Counted from the stretch's first letter, positions 1 through 12,426 are shown. The stretch is DNA of 64,000 nucleotides from Stomoxys calcitrans (GCF_963082655.1 NC_081554.1:192993252-193057251); one strand, 5' to 3'. A program made the numbers and translations. Notes: generated from the letters alone by a model not told the origin.

Positions 1-332
1 GCTTGGCCCCATAATAGGCACATTTATAATCTGATTTCGCTGAAATTTGACACAGTGACTTATGTTAAGCTTTTCCACATCCATGTCATATATGGTTCAG
101 ATCGGTTCTATATTTAGATATGGCTACCAAAAAGACCAATATTTTGTTCTACAAAATTGAAAAATGACCACTCAATGTCCATGTCGAATTTGGTCCAAAT
201 CGGACCATATTTCGATATAGCTGTTGTGGGGGCATAAATTATGCATTTTTCCCCGGACTATGACAAGGGGTGGTTTACATATAAACCCGAGGTGGTGGGT
301 ATCCAAAGTTCGGCCCGGCCTTTTTACTTATT
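1..332 (+). mobile_element. HINE family A copy, 3' portion (cut by window start)
   Basis: The copy enters from outside the window. It shows the variant body (CACATTTATAATCTGATTTC type) and the 3' subterminal block with ACCCGAGGTGGTGGGTAT, then a degenerate hairpin TTCGGCCCGGCC and CTTTTTACTTA-like end. The 67-residue frame starting at 241 is only the translation of this 3' block, which recurs in the same form near 4350, 14090 and 63420, so it is not a gene. Confidence 0.8.
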
Positions 333-2230
333 TTCACTGCTTATTCCTAAAACTCAATTTTTAGGGCCATTTTACATAAACTTAGACTGTATGGGTGGGC
401 TACTATACACGAATGTAAACTTAATGGATCCCCAACCTCATTAAACCTTTGAACCGCTAAGAAAATCGATGGCAGTTCTTAAAGCTCAATTTCTAGTGCC
501 ATTTTGTGGGCGACTATACACCCATGGTTTAACTACTATGCACCCATAAGGAATTTATATTTATTTCCCTTATTAAATCTTGGAGTTAAAACTTTGCTCT
601 AAGGAGGAAACCACAATTTCCTTAAATTCACCCCATTGTGCATTGCTGACTGCTGCAAAATATGTGAATATACATGCTTGCCTGCTAAAATGTGTGTGTG
701 TGTTTGTGTGTAAGTGCAGCACCCAAAAATATTTCCACATGTTGGTCGCGTTTTGTGGATTTTAATGAAATTCATGAAATTGTTGTCATAAATAATTAAA
801 TTGAGCAGTTGCATACAAAAGAGCATAACCATGTACACTGTGATAAGCAAACACATACAAACTCACTCGAACACATAAACCATTTTCAAAACCCTCAAAC
901 ACACAGCCAAACAGGAAAATATAAAATTACACATTCATACTTTGCACTGGCACTGTAGCCTAAAGGAAGAGGTATGAGTTGAAATGCTCAAAGCTGAGTT
1001 AAATTAAAGCACATATCCAGCCAGTCATCCGCATACATGCAACACACACATACACGAGCACATAAATGTGATTGCCTTGATGCTATTAACTACGGCTACT
1101 GCTGCTGCAGTCGTGCAGTAGCAGTAGCAGCAGCAGCATCAAAGCCGAGTCAAGTAATAACAATCACGAATGCAACGATAATGCCTACGACTACTTGGGG
1201 GGCTGTGGGCTATACTAACAACAACAACAACACACACGTTACCTCAGCCATTGTAAAGGCTGTTATTTGTTGAATTTGCCTGAGAAAGGTGGCTGTGTTG
1301 ACAGAGAAAGTAGTTATTGATGTGGAGTGGTTGGGTGGCGGAGAGCTGAGTTGAGCAATGTTGCTGAGACTGTAGAAATCACTGAAATTGGATTTTGCAC
1401 CCATATTTGTCTATTACACTATATTTCAATCTTCAACTCAGCCCTCTCTCCTACACTTGTCCTACATTCACTGCATAATGTTCAGTTCTTAGCATTCAAA
1501 TTTTTTTGTTGTTGTTGCTCTGTTTATGGCAGTTTTGTTAGTGGGTGGTGCTGAACTTCCAGCACCATGAAGAAGACTATTATCGCATTTCATAATTGCT
1601 AGTGTTTTTGTTGTTGCAGCTGTTGTTTGTAATTTCCAAATGCAATTTAGTAAATCTGCTAACTGATTTCTTCTCTTCTCTTCTCTTTTTGTTTTGTTTT
1701 TGTTTTGAAGAAGGGAGATACCACCATAGTGTGGTTATGAATGCTTGCTATAGCCAGAGATGTGTGGATAAACTTCGAAATTGATTTTTATTTGTGGAGG
1801 TTTGTTTTGGTTTAATTTTTTTTTTTTTTTTTTTTTTTGTTTTGCTGCTGTACGCAGTGGATGTTAAAAAGCTTTTTATAACACTGCACAAAATATAATT
1901 GGAAAAATTGTAATTAATTTTTTTTTAACTAAATCTGGTAATTACTCTTTAAAACACTTGAAAAAAAACCTCAGAACTCATAAAAAGTAGAAAAGGCATA
2001 CAAATTAAGCTCGTAGTATACACAAATTTGGCTCCAAACATTCTATTAAGGAACTGTGAACAGTCATTGTTCTCAACAATAAAGTTTTAGTACAATGATA
2101 AAGATCCAACTTTTTGTAGCCAAGCTCGAATTTCATGCTCTTTAGCGAAAGGTTTACGTCATCTAAATAAGGTTTACGTCATCTTTATTGTGGAGCTCGA
2201 TGGACATAAATAATTCCAATCATAACTAAT
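333..2230 (+). other. Unique AT-rich DNA, probable intron; short simple repeats
   Basis: No coding exon or recognised repeat family is visible. The stretch contains a GT run near 690-710, CA-rich DNA near 840-1060, a CAG/CAGCAG-rich patch at 1100-1140, AAC triplets near 1220-1240 and a poly-T run near 1818-1840. The open frames across it have low-complexity composition and no family resemblance. It most likely lies in a large intron of the host gene whose last exons are at 42288 and 45200, but that is inferred from orientation only. Confidence 0.5.
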
Positions 2231-2231
2231 A

Positions 2232-2643
2232 TCCCGTGCCGGAATAGCTGTGAGCACTACACATACTGGAATAGTGCGGTCCGATCTGTGTGGTGTTCAT
2301 AAATGTCACGAAGGCTTAGCTGCAAGCTACCGGGCGCGGTAACAGGAATCGGATATTGGAATGCTCCACACGCAGTAGCTGCAACGGCAGTCGAGGACAA
2401 TCAGCGGTAGTGAGCGGAGAGTCTCAGTGAGAGGTCAGGGGGCACGGGCTCTTCCACAAATACTGAGCGCCTATGATGCTCGATATGACAAGGCGAGTTA
2501 TTGGCGCCTTTAAATAACCTCGAGTCACTCTGTTCCCGCGGCGATCGGTCCTTTGGATCGGAACAGGCCTGCTCACCTACAGGAGCTTGACGAGGATCGC
2601 CACCTCCACATGAGAATGTGGCTACAACAACAACCAAAAAAAC
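2232..2643 (+). repeat. Type C interspersed repeat, copy 1
   Basis: About 410 bp that matches 6923-7277 block by block: ATAGCTGTGAGCAC near the start, TCCGATCTGTGTGGTGTTCA, CAAGGCGAGTTATTGGCGCC, TGTTCCCGCGGCGAT, and AGGAGCTTGACGAGGATCGC near the end. It finishes in ACAACAACAACC followed by an A-run, the kind of low-complexity tail left by target-primed reverse transcription. I see no tRNA-like promoter boxes, so a truncated non-LTR 3' end or an unusual SINE are both possible. The minus-strand 78-residue frame is a by-product of its GC-richness. Confidence 0.75.
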
Positions 2644-2844
2644 TTGCCATATGAGAACTTGTAGGGATATGTCTTTGAAATTTGGAATGGTTAGAGCTGA
2701 GATGTTAGTGAGATCGGGTGCAAGATTTCAAGGCCCTAGGTATTGTGGGTACTTCTGTGAAAATTTTCGGCCAGTATTTATTTTTGGCTTTTAAGGACAC
2801 TTTTATCAGCAAAATTCAAAAAGAATGATGAAAATTTTTTTTAT

Positions 2845-4459
2845 TAGTTTTTATACACTCCACCATAGGATGGAGGTATACTAATTTCGTTATTCTGTTT
2901 GCAACACATCGAAAAATCACTTCCGACCCTAGAAAGCATATATATTTCAGATCGTCATAAAATTCTAAGACGATTTAACGATGTCCGTGTGCCTGTCCGT
3001 CCGTGTGTCTGTCCGTCTGTCCGGCCGTCTGACCGTCCGTCTGTCCGTCCGTCTGTCCGGCCGTCTTTTGATATCACTCTAGAGTCTTCAAAATTTGAGA
3101 TATTGAGCTGAAATTTGGCACAGATACGTTTTTTTGATGCACGCTGGTTAAGTTCTTGAACGGGCCAAATCGGACCATATTTGAGTATTGCTGCTATATA
3201 GACCGATCTCCCGATAAAGGGTCTGAAGGCCATAAAAGCTTTAATTTTAATCCGATTTCGCTTAAATTTGGAATAGTGCGCAGTTTTAAGTCTCCCGACA
3301 TCTGACTTAAATATGGATTAGATCGGACTATATTTAGATATAGCTGCCATATAGACCGATCTCCCGATAAAGGGTCTAAAGGCCATAAAAACTTTATTTT
3401 TTATCCGATTTTGCTGAAAGTTGGAATTGTGCGCAGTTTTAAGCCTCCCAACATTCGAACCAAATTTGGTACAGATCGGACTGTATTTAGATAAAGCTGC
3501 CATATAGACCGATCTCCCGATAAAGGGTCTGAAGACCATAAAAGCTTTATTTATTACCCGATTTCGCTGAAATTAGCAACAGTGGGTTATTTTAAGCCTC
3601 CCGACATCTGGCCTAAATATGGTTCAGATCTGACTTTATTTAGATATAGCTGCCATATAGACCGATCTCCCGACAAAGGGTCTGAAGCCCATAAAAGCTT
3701 TATTTATTACCCGATTTCGCTGAAATTTAAAACAATGGGTTATTCTAAGCCTCCCGACATCTGGCCTAAATATGGTTCAGATCTGACTTTATTTAGATAT
3801 AGCTGCCATATAGACCGATCTCCCGATAAAGGGTCTGAAGGCCATAAAAGCTTTAATTTTAATCCGATTTCGCTGAAATTTGGAATAGTGTGCAGTTTTA
3901 AGCCTCCCAACATCCGACCTAAATATGGTACAGATAAGACTATATTTAGATATAGCTGTCATATAGACCGATCTGCCAATAAAGGGTTTGAAGCCCATTA
4001 AAATTTTATTTTTTAACCGATTTCGCTAAAACTTGAAACAGTAAATTATTTTGAGCCTCCTGACACCCGACCTAAATATGGTTCAGATCGGACTTTATTT
4101 AGATATAGCTGCCATATAGACCGATCTGCCGATAAGGGGACTGAAGCTTATAAAAGCTTTATTTATTACCCGATTTCGCTGAAATTTGAAACTTTGAGTT
4201 TTTCTGAGCTTCACGATATCCGACCTTAATATGGTTCAAATCGGTTTATAATTGGATATATCTGCCAAAAAGACCAATATTTTGTTCAAAAAAATTTAAT
4301 AGTGACATATATATTAGACCACTCAATGTCCGCGCCGAATTTGGGGGCATAAGCAATCCAATTTTCACCGGATTGTGACGAAAGGCGATTTGCATATATA
4401 CCCCAGGTGGTGGGTTTCCAAAGTTCGGCCCGGCCGAACATAATGACTTTTTACTTGTT
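2845..4459 (+). mobile_element. HINE family A, near full length, six 153-bp modules
   Basis: Begins with a TATACACTCCACCATAGGATGGAGGTATA hairpin-like head broken across 2851-2882, followed by the CCGTCCGTGTGTCTGTCCG microsatellite near 2990-3060. The body repeats a module anchored on TAGATATAGCTGCCATATAG at 3335, 3488, 3641, 3794, 3947 and 4100; every spacing is 153 bp. It closes with CCCAGGTGGTGGGTTTCC, TTCGGCCCGGCCGAA and a TTTTTACTTGTTT end. Long frames on both strands (139 residues on plus, 69-92 on minus) come from the module length being a multiple of three. I do not regard them as genes. Confidence 0.9.
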
Positions 4460-4504
4460 TCTATTCTTTTGTTTCACAGTTTCTCCTTATTGTTTCCCAG
4501 GTGC

Positions 4505-4900
4505 GGCTTACGGTCGGGGCCAAGCTCCCCAACCACACCGGTTATGTGGAATGGCACATGAATCCTCAGATGTTGCAAACCGCTGGCTTCGAGATCCTAG
4601 GCTTGCCTTCAGCCGTCTCTAATCTGGGAAACTTGATGTCGCAAGCCGCTTGCTTTAAGATCATTCCCTCACCTTCAGCCTCCTTAAGCTGGGAACAGAC
4701 GGCTTACGGGTGTGGCCAAGCTCCCCAACCACACCGGTTATGTGGAATGGCACATGAATCCTCAGATGTTGCAAGCCGCTGGCTTCGAGATCCTAGGCTC
4801 GCCTTCAGCCGTCTCTAATCTGGGAAACTTGATGTCGCAAGCCGCTTGCTTTAAAATCATTCCCTCACCTTCAGCCTCCCTAAGCTGGGAACAGACGCTG
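4505..4900 (+). repeat. Two-unit tandem duplication, 196-bp period
   Basis: The block starting GGCTTACGG at 4505 recurs at 4701; the anchor CAAGCTCCCCAACC lies at 4521 and 4717, a spacing of 196 bp. The two units differ at only a few positions, so the duplication is recent. The unit is GC-richer than its surroundings and gives two nearly identical peptide frames, but no domain is recognisable. It could be part of an LTR or another repeat of unknown type. Confidence 0.85.
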
Positions 4901-5899
4901 ATGTTGGCCATTGGTTATTTGAAGTCGCTAATAACTCGCCTTATCAGTTTGAGAATCATTTGCACTCAGTACTTATATGAGTCAGTGCCACCTGACCCCT
5001 CACTGAGACTCTCTTCTCGAAATCACCGTATCCTCTTACTTTAAATTCAAATGTTCTCTAAATATGGAGATGATGGTTTCCATCAAACCCTACCTCGAAC
5101 ATATTGTTCCGAAGTCTCTCACCTCAAATCCTTGACTATTTTGACCCTATAACACCCAACATTTTCACTGAGGCCTTCGCAACTTTCATAAAGCCTAAGT
5201 CAACTCTGAGTTATCAACAACTTTTTAACCAATGTCACCATGCAAATGCTTCAGTATAATAACAACTTACACAGGCTGCACACAAGCATTTGCTTACAAC
5301 CTACTCTTACATCCATAAAAACCTAATTTACAGAGAATTATTGAAGTGTTTACCCTGTTAGTGAGTTTGTTTCATTACCATACACTTAGACCTTTTATCA
5401 TATATAGACCACAAAAAAAACCTTTCTGTATAGAGTTGTCGACTTGCCAACTCGCGACTTTTAAAATGGTAGAAATTGACATAACTTCTTTGTTGGGGGA
5501 GTAGTAACAGAAACTTCACACGTTCGGTCTTACTTTGGAAGGTTAAACAACAAAGGCCAGCACCGCAAAGGGGCAGGTGATTAATGGCCACATAAACAGC
5601 GTCGACGCGACAAGGATGCAAAACACAATAAACACTTTACTACCAGAAATGAACTTTGGTTATAAATGGCAACCACAAAACCATTTTGCCAGTCGACAAT
5701 TCAAAGGCCAGCAAGCCGTTAGAGGCAGTACCTTTTCCAGGAATAATAAAAACGATGCAGACAGTGTTACCGCTAAGTTGAAAAAAATTAAACTAAAAGA
5801 AGAATTTGTAGTAAAATAGAAGTCAGTCCGTCCACCAAACCGTTTATATGTCAAAAGGATGTTCATTTTCGAACGATTCGAAATTTTGATGTAGTGTGA
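4901..5899. other. Unassigned sequence between repeats
   Basis: No family was recognised. The segment 4970-5030 holds a GC-richer stretch with a CCTGACCCCTCACTGAGACTC run. The 80-residue plus frame at 5577-5819 (rich in N, Q, K) looks more protein-like than neighbouring frames but has no motif I can name; a degraded retroelement gag fragment is one possibility, held at low confidence. Confidence 0.35.
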
Positions 5900-6115
5900 T
5901 TAAAATGGGCCTAATCGATCCATGCTAAGCTGCCCCATAAACTGGTCTACCAATTGGATTTCTGTAGCTCTCTCCAGAAGGCGCAACTCTTTTCCGATTT
6001 GGCTGAAAATTTCACGAAAACCTCTCATATGACTATCCACATCAAAATATGGTTAGGATCGGTCCATAACCTTAAGTAGCTCCTTTGTAAACCGACGCTA
6101 CTTCTTGAGACTCTG
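5900..6115 (+). mobile_element. HINE family A body fragment
   Basis: Contains the degenerate module words GGCGCAACTCTTTTCCGATT, TGGCTGAAAATTT and TAGGATCGGTCCATAACC but no terminus of either kind. It abuts the RNase H-like frame of the LINE relic beginning at 6115. Confidence 0.65.
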
Positions 6116-6284
6116 AAATTACATGTGGGGGCATTATTGGGGGTCCACAACGACACGCTCAACATCGGTATGTCTCTGAGACCACCGGACCAGTATACGG
6201 TCTTTCAGGCAGAGGTATGTGGTGTTACAATAGCCGCAAGAGAAATTCTGGTAAGGGGTATGCAAATTACAAACTTTTCACATT

Positions 6285-6553
6285 TCAATAAGTGCTGTCC
6301 GATTCAAGTTTAAGCTCAATGATAAGGAATCTCCTTTCTATAGCCGAGTACGAACGGCGTGCCGCGATGGGACACCTCTTTGGGGAGAAGTTTTTACATG
6401 GCTTCTATGCATAGCATAGTTCCTCACAAATTTAGCCTGGATTAGGAGGGGAAAAACTCCGGAGAAACTTATTTTCGGACGGACACTCCAGGATTCCAAC
6501 CCTGGTGTTCAGCGTCATAGGCGGATATGCTTACCTTTGCGCTATGGTGGCTT
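6285..6553 (-). mobile_element. tRNA-derived SINE, antisense in LINE relic
   Basis: The reverse complement opens with a degraded GCCACC head and TAGCGCAAAGG-like A box (near 6540-6553), then a B box-like GGTTGGAATCC (near 6490-6500). The body shares TAGCCGAGTACGAACGGCGT and AAGCTCAATGATAAGG words with the copies at 12110, 29517 and 33823. It interrupts the RNase H-like frame of the host LINE. Confidence 0.8.
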
Positions 6554-6922
6554 CCGGGATATAACGCCCTCAAAACTCAGTATTTATGTGGACAGTATAG
6601 CGGCGCTAAAGGACTTGGGTTAGAGCACGGTGAGGTTGAGGTTTGTTGTAAATTGTTTGGAGTCTTTGGATAGGCTCCGGGTTCACGATGCAACGCTATT
6701 ATGGGTTACTGGATATGAAGCGATTCCGGAAGATGTAGGTTGGATGAATACGCCAGAAGGGTTTGTCTGTGGCGGGCGAACCAGTCACCGGTACGTGCCT
6801 TTTATCGAACAACTGAACATAGAACATGAGATGGCCAGAGCGGGGTAAATGTCGAGATGGGACTCAGCTGATGGTTGTCGGACCGCTAAGGCGCTCTGGC
6901 CTGTCACCGACAGGAACCCGGC

Positions 6923-7277
6923 ACGGGATAGCTGTGAGCACCACATAGGCGGGAACATTGAGGTCCGATCTGTGTGGTGTTCATTGCTATCACGAGAAGC
7001 TTAGGTGCGGGCTACCGGGTTGCGGATAGTGGAATGCTCCATACGGAGTAGCTGCATAGGCAGTCGCGGACAATCAGCGAGAGTCAGGGGAGAGTCCCAG
7101 TGCACAACTACTGAGTGCCTATGATGCTCGTGATGATGACAAGGCGAGTTATTGGCGCCTTTGAATAACCAATGGCCACCCTGTTCCCGCGGCGATTGAT
7201 CCTTTGGACCGGAACGAGCTTGCTCACTTACAGGAGCTTGACGAGGATCGCCACCTCCACAAGAATATGTGGGAAGG
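6923..7277 (+). repeat. Type C interspersed repeat, copy 2, inside a LINE relic
   Basis: Matches copy 1 at 2232-2643 from ATAGCTGTGAGCAC to GACGAGGATCGCCACCTCCAC, with internal deletions. It separates the RNase H part of the LINE from its C-terminal Cys/His part, which shows that type C is a mobile unit and not simply the LINE's own 3' UTR. Confidence 0.7.
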
Positions 7278-7707
7278 AGTAGGACGAAGGAGTTACTGGC
7301 GTTCGATTAACAGTTGCTGAGCACATTGACAAGGGCCATAAACGCACACTGTGCCAAAGGGGGCATGGCGGCGCTCATGTCCATACCGCACAATGACTTC
7401 TGCACTAGTTGGCGTGATGAGGATGAGGAGAAGACTATCAAGCACTTGCTCTGTTCATATCCGAATCTGCTTGGAGGGAGGCTCTCCTTTCTGGGGAGGC
7501 AATTCTTCTGCGATCAAAGTGATGTTGTGGACGTACATCTGGAATGTCTCCTCAGATTTCTGAACGGAAGGGAAAGTTCCGACGGAGGATGAGTGCTTGC
7601 GTGAGAGATAGGCGTATTTACCCTCTGCACCATTTTTCCATTCTTCTTGTCTCTTTTATTCGTGTATAACCTCTGGACATGATCCGAGGTCTCTCATCAT
7701 CTTTTTT

Positions 7708-9309
7708 ATATCCACCACCATAGGATGGGGGTACACTAATTCCGTCATTCCGTTTGTAACACATCAAAATATTGCTATGAGATCCAACAAAGTATTTATG
7801 TTCTTAATCGTCCTGACATTCTAAGTCGATTTAGTCATGTCCGTCAGTCTTTACGCCTATGGAAACAACGCAGACTTTCAAAAGACTAGAGATAAAAATT
7901 TGCACGAAAACTTCCTATCAGTGTAGGTCAGTTTTGATATAGGGCCATGATTTGATATAGCTGACCATGATATTTGAGCCTCTAGAGGGCGCAATTCTTA
8001 TCCCATTCAGCAGAAATTTTGTTATGACTTCTGTTATGACCGTGCTAGGTATGGTCTAAATAGGTTTATAACCTGACATAGCTCCCAAAAGAGCCGATGT
8101 CAGATCTTGACTTTTTGAGGCGCTAGATAGCGCATTTCTTACTTGATTCGGCTGAAATCTTGTATGGGGTGTATCGTTATGACTTCTAACATGTGCGCTA
8201 ATTATGGTCAAAATCGGTTCATAACCTTATATTGCTGCCGCATAAACCTATCTCTGATATTGACTTCTTGAGCCTCTAGACGGCGCTATTCATATCCGAT
8301 TTGTCTACAATATTGCATGATGTGTTTGATTTTGACTTCAAGCAACTATGCCAAATATGGCCAATTTTGGTTCATAACTAGATATAGCTAGTTATGAACC
8401 ATGAATCGATCTCGGATCTTGATTTCTTGAGATGCACGTCTGTGAGGTGCCTTGTTATTACTTGTAACAACTGTGCTAAGTAGGGTCAAAATCTGTTCAT
8501 GACCTGATATAGCTGTCATTTAAACCGATCCCGGATCTTGACTTCTTGGACCTCTAGACGGCGAAAGTGTTTGATTTTGGCTTCCAACAACTACCCCAAG
8601 TATGGTCAAAATCGGTTCATAACTTGATATAGCTCCCATGTAAACCGATCTCGGATCTTGACTTCTTTAGCCTCGATTTGGCTGAAACTTTGGCTGACAA
8701 AGTGTTTTATTTTGTCTTTCCACAACTCTGCCGAGTATGGTCAAGATCGGTTCATAACTTGATATAGCTCCCATAAAAACCGATCACGGATCTAGACCTC
8801 TTGAGCCGCTAGAGAGCGAAATTATTATTCTATTTGGCTTATAATCTTTTGTTATATAATCTGATATAGTTCCCATATAAACCGATCTCGGATCTTAACT
8901 TCTTGAGCTGTTAAAGGGCGCAATAATTAATCGATTTGGCTGAAAATTTGCATGAAGTGGTTTATTTTGACTTCCAGCAACTGTACCAAGTATGCTTTAA
9001 ATCCATCCAGAACCTGATATTGCTGCCATATAAATAGATCTCCCGATTTTATTTCTTGCGCCACTATTGGGCGCAATTCTTATCCGATTTGGCTAACATT
9101 TTTCTCAATGAATTCCTTGGTCTCCAACAGCCAAACCAAGTATGGCCCCAATCAGTTCATAACTTGGCATAGCTCAAAAGCAAAGCAATTCTAATCCATT
9201 GTCCTTTATTTGCCTATAAAAAGATATCGGCCAAAGAACTTAATAAATACAATCCATGGTGGAGGATATATAAAATTCGCCCCAGCCGAACTTATCACAC
9301 TTTTACTTG
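7708..9309 (+). mobile_element. HINE family A, near full length
   Basis: Head ATCCACCACCATAGGATGGG with GGTACACTAATTCCGTCATTCC, then a body of ATATAGCT-anchored modules. Modules here are shortened (spacings of about 120-125 bp around 8516, 8636 and 8761), unlike most other copies. The 3' part has GGAGGATATATAAAATTCG, a mutated hairpin CGCCCCAGCCGAA and CACTTTTACTTGTT at 9309. The next HINE starts at the following base. Confidence 0.88.
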
Positions 9310-10272
9310 TTATACCCACCACCATTGGATGTGGGTATAATCCGTCATACCGTTTGTAATACCTCGAAATATTCGTCTTAGATCCCATAAAGTATATATA
9401 ACCTTACTCCTCTCGACACACACAGTCGAGACCATGTAAAATTCCATGAAGATATCTCTATCCATTCCAAAATGGCAGACATATTGCCACTTATTTTTTC
9501 TCCATCCCACTGTGCGACGTTATGAGTCGATCTAGCCATATTCTTCCGTCCGTCCCTCCGTACTTCTGTCAAAATCACGGTAGTGGTTCAACGCGTAAAG
9601 CATGCCGCCTGAAACTGTGCACATATACTTACAATTAATGTAGGTCATTGAGGATTGGAAATGGGCCATATCGGTTCAGATTAAGATATGGCTCCCATAT
9701 AAACTGATCTCCCGATTTGATTACTTGAGCCCCTGGAAGCCGCAGTTTTTGTCCGATATGGCTAAAATTTTGAATGTGGAATTTTTTTATTACTTCCAAC
9801 AACTGTGCCAAGTACTGTACGAATCGGTCTATAACCTGATATAGCCCCCATATAAACAAGCCGCAATTTTTGTCTGATTTGGTTGAAATTTTGCATGTAG
9901 TGTTCTGTTATGACTTCCAACAACTGTGCCAAGTACAGTTCGAATCGGTCCATAACCTGTTATAGCTCCCATATAAACCGATCTCTGTCAATTTCACGCT
10001 TGGAGCCTTTGGAAGCCTCATTTTTTGTCCAATTTCGCTAAAATATTGCATGTAGAGTTCTTTTACGACTTCCACCAACAGTATTAAGTACGGTCCAAAT
10101 CGGTCTTGATATAGTTCCAATATAAACCGGTATAGTTCCCATTATCCTTCCCGGTTTAGCAAAAATTTGGTATTATGCCCTTCAACTAAATATATTTTGT
10201 GTAATCTTTTCGCAGAATCCATGTTTGTGGGTTCGCAAGATGCGTCCCTACCGGACTTCTATTTGTTCACAA
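9310..10272 (+). mobile_element. HINE family A, head-to-tail with the previous copy
   Basis: Starts ATACCCACCACCATTGGATG directly after the CTTGTT end of its neighbour. It carries CCGTCCGTCCCTCCG at about 9548, modules anchored at 9685 and 9838 (153 bp apart), then a deleted module. The end (CCATGTTTGTGGGTTCGCAAG onward) is degenerate. Confidence 0.83.
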
Positions 10273-12100
10273 TAATTTTAAGTACATGGTGGCGTATGTT
10301 TGTTATGGCATGATTGCTGCATAACTCATACGCATATTGGGCCAAAGAATTGTAGTTTGGTTTTTAACTGATAAATTAATTAAAAAATTAATCAATTTAT
10401 TACGTATGTATATTTCAGATACCGGGGCGGGGTTTGTGGTCGGACTACCAGGGAGGCGGTTGTGGTTCGATTGCTATTTGATGTCTGGTCTGTCGCTACT
10501 GTGGCATCATAATGAACTAAACTATTCTAAGTTAGTCATTTTAGAATATAAACTGTCACTCCAACCTACTCTAACCTAACCTTAGGTCGGACCAAAGTGG
10601 GACAAAGCCGACTTTTTGATTCCTTACACCACATTGGGTATACAGGCTAAGTTGTCGAAATGCAGAATGTAGAATTTAGACCAAAATCCTTATATATGTG
10701 GGAGTCATAGAAGAAATCACTAGGCAAAATTGTAAAAGTTTGGCGAAAAACTTGGACCTCTTCGTAAAAAGACTATAGGCTGCCCCTTGGTCTGGCAACT
10801 CTAGGTTAGTAGTTCTGTACCCCCACTATTTGCATAAACGCACTTTGGCTTTACGAGCAGCCATACCTCGAAACTCCTGTAAATTATGCAAGTGTCGATG
10901 TAAGAGTGCATCATGGGGCACGGAAAGATATGCGTCTGTGTGTGTGTGTGTGTGAAAGCTAAAGGATATTCTTGCTTATACAGAGTTGGGGCTATGTGTA
11001 AGCCACCATCATTATCATCATCAGCCAATGAAGTAAACAGCCGTAATGCTGTTTATCCTCTCATCTCTCTCTCTCTGGCCCAAGGCTAAGCCAACAACAA
11101 CAACAACTACAACCCATCAAAGCTCTTTCCACAACAACAAGGGTATTGTGCTATTATGTGGTTATTGTCCATTACCGTTGTTGTTGTTGCAGTTGTTTAG
11201 TATCCTTTAATAGGACTACATAGTCAAACTATTTTCCATTGTGTCTGAGGCTGAGTCTATGATGGCATGGCAGTGGATTCTTGTTGCTGCTGTTTTGATG
11301 CTAGAGGCAATTTTTTAATGGTTAAAAGAGTTTTACCACAACCCCTTACACTTTTGCCCAGGCTGTACTGAAACTTCAGCCACTCTCTCCTCTCTCTCTC
11401 TCGACTAGAGTTAGCCCCTTTAATGCGATTGTCGAGTTCAGTCCATATCAAATAGTCGAAACCATCATCATGGTTAGTGGGCACATTGTAAGCAAAACAA
11501 TTTATATGCCATCATCCTGCTATGGCCATAGTCAACGCTTGCCGACTACCAAAGACCTAGACCAGTGCTTGGCTTTGGCTTTCCCAAGGAAGCTGTGTGG
11601 GAAATTCTTTGAAATTAAGACAAATAAATTATTGTTTTGAAATTAATCAAAAAGTAACAAAAGAGAAGAAATGAAAATATGCCATCTTGAGGGCAATTTT
11701 GAGCCAAAACAGCACAGGGGGAAGTTTTAATTTTGCAGATTACTTTTACGAATGCTGGGCAATTTCTGTAGCAGAGAATATAGAGAGAGAGAAAACGACT
11801 AATAGTTGCCTTGTATCTTCAGCCAAGGGCTACACTACCAGAATGGCAAGTTAAATTGAAGATAATGGGGAGTGAAATAATAGCTTAAAGGGTTAAATGA
11901 AACAATTGGTGTTGGAAGCTCTAGATTGTGGTTGATGGCTTATGAAATGTGAAATTTTATAGCCCTTATAGCAGTGGTATAAAGAAGGAGAAAAGTTAAT
12001 TTTTGTTCTGTGGTCATAGAAATTTCTATGGGGGAAATTGCATTATACTTAAACCCACCATACGCTGAGGGGGGAGATTCCGGCTATTAAGTTTGTCTGT
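10273..12100 (+). other. Mostly unique DNA, probable intron
   Basis: I see no exon or recognised family. Simple repeats include a GT run near 10936-10953, CT-rich runs near 11065-11078 and 11384-11403, and AAC triplets at 11090-11110 that are inverted as GTT triplets at 11177-11192. A GC-rich block at 10420-10470 gives an 80-residue frame without a recognisable motif. Confidence 0.45.
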
Positions 12101-12109
12101 CGCTACTGC

Positions 12110-12426
12110 TGCAAAAATTGAATTGCACAATTTGCCCATGAACATTCCACTAAGGAACAGGGACAAACTTCTCACATATCAAAGAGTGCACTCCGATTCA
12201 AGTTTTAAGCTCAATGATAAGGGGCCTCCTTTTTATAGCCGAGTCCGAACGGCGTGCCGCACAGCGACACCTCTTTGTTGAGATGTTTTACATAGCACCT
12301 CACAAATGTGGCCAGCATTAGGAGGGGAAAACCACCGATAAAAAATTTTTCTCATGGTCTCGCCAGGATTCAAACCCAGGCGTTCAGCGTCATAGGCGGA
12401 TATGCTAACCTCTGCGCTACGGTGGC
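12110..12426 (-). mobile_element. tRNA-derived SINE, nearly complete, antisense
   Basis: Read on the minus strand it starts GGCCACCGTAGCGCAGAGG. The A box TAGCGCAGAGG occupies 12409-12419 and the B box GGTTTGAATCC 12366-12376. The tRNA-like head is followed by a body with GGAGGCCCCTTATCATTG and a tail near 12110. CTACTGC occurs at 12103-12109 and again at 12427-12433, a likely short target-site duplication. The frames of 86 and 63 residues over it are translations of the SINE. Confidence 0.88.

Larger units (their letters stand above)
6115..7706 (+). pseudogene. Non-LTR retrotransposon relic: RNase H and C-terminal Cys/His region (LOA/I-like)
   Basis: The plus frame from 6125 reads like the start of a retroelement RNase H domain, with LNIGMSLRPPDQYTVFQAEV including the conserved QAE segment. 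It is broken by a minus-strand SINE near 6285-6553, resumes with SIYVDSIAALKDLG and continues at 6630-6848. A type C repeat interrupts again at about 6923-7277. The last part (7314-7592) carries a C-terminal Cys/His region (NDFCTSWRDEDEEKTIKHLLC), typical of LOA/I-group ORF2 ends. A T-rich 3' end reaches 7706, where a HINE follows. Stops and both insertions make it dead. The clade is from recall and could be another I-superfamily branch. Confidence 0.75.

Noticed and set aside
4480..4510. TTGTTTCCCAG at 4490-4500 as a splice acceptor for a coding exon
   Set aside because: The downstream frame is a recently duplicated 196-bp unit without domain signal or a convincing donor.
10560..10585. CTAACCTAACC-type sequence as insect telomeric TTAGG repeat
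   Set aside because: Only two or three imperfect units occur here and near 42615; chance or retroelement tails explain them.
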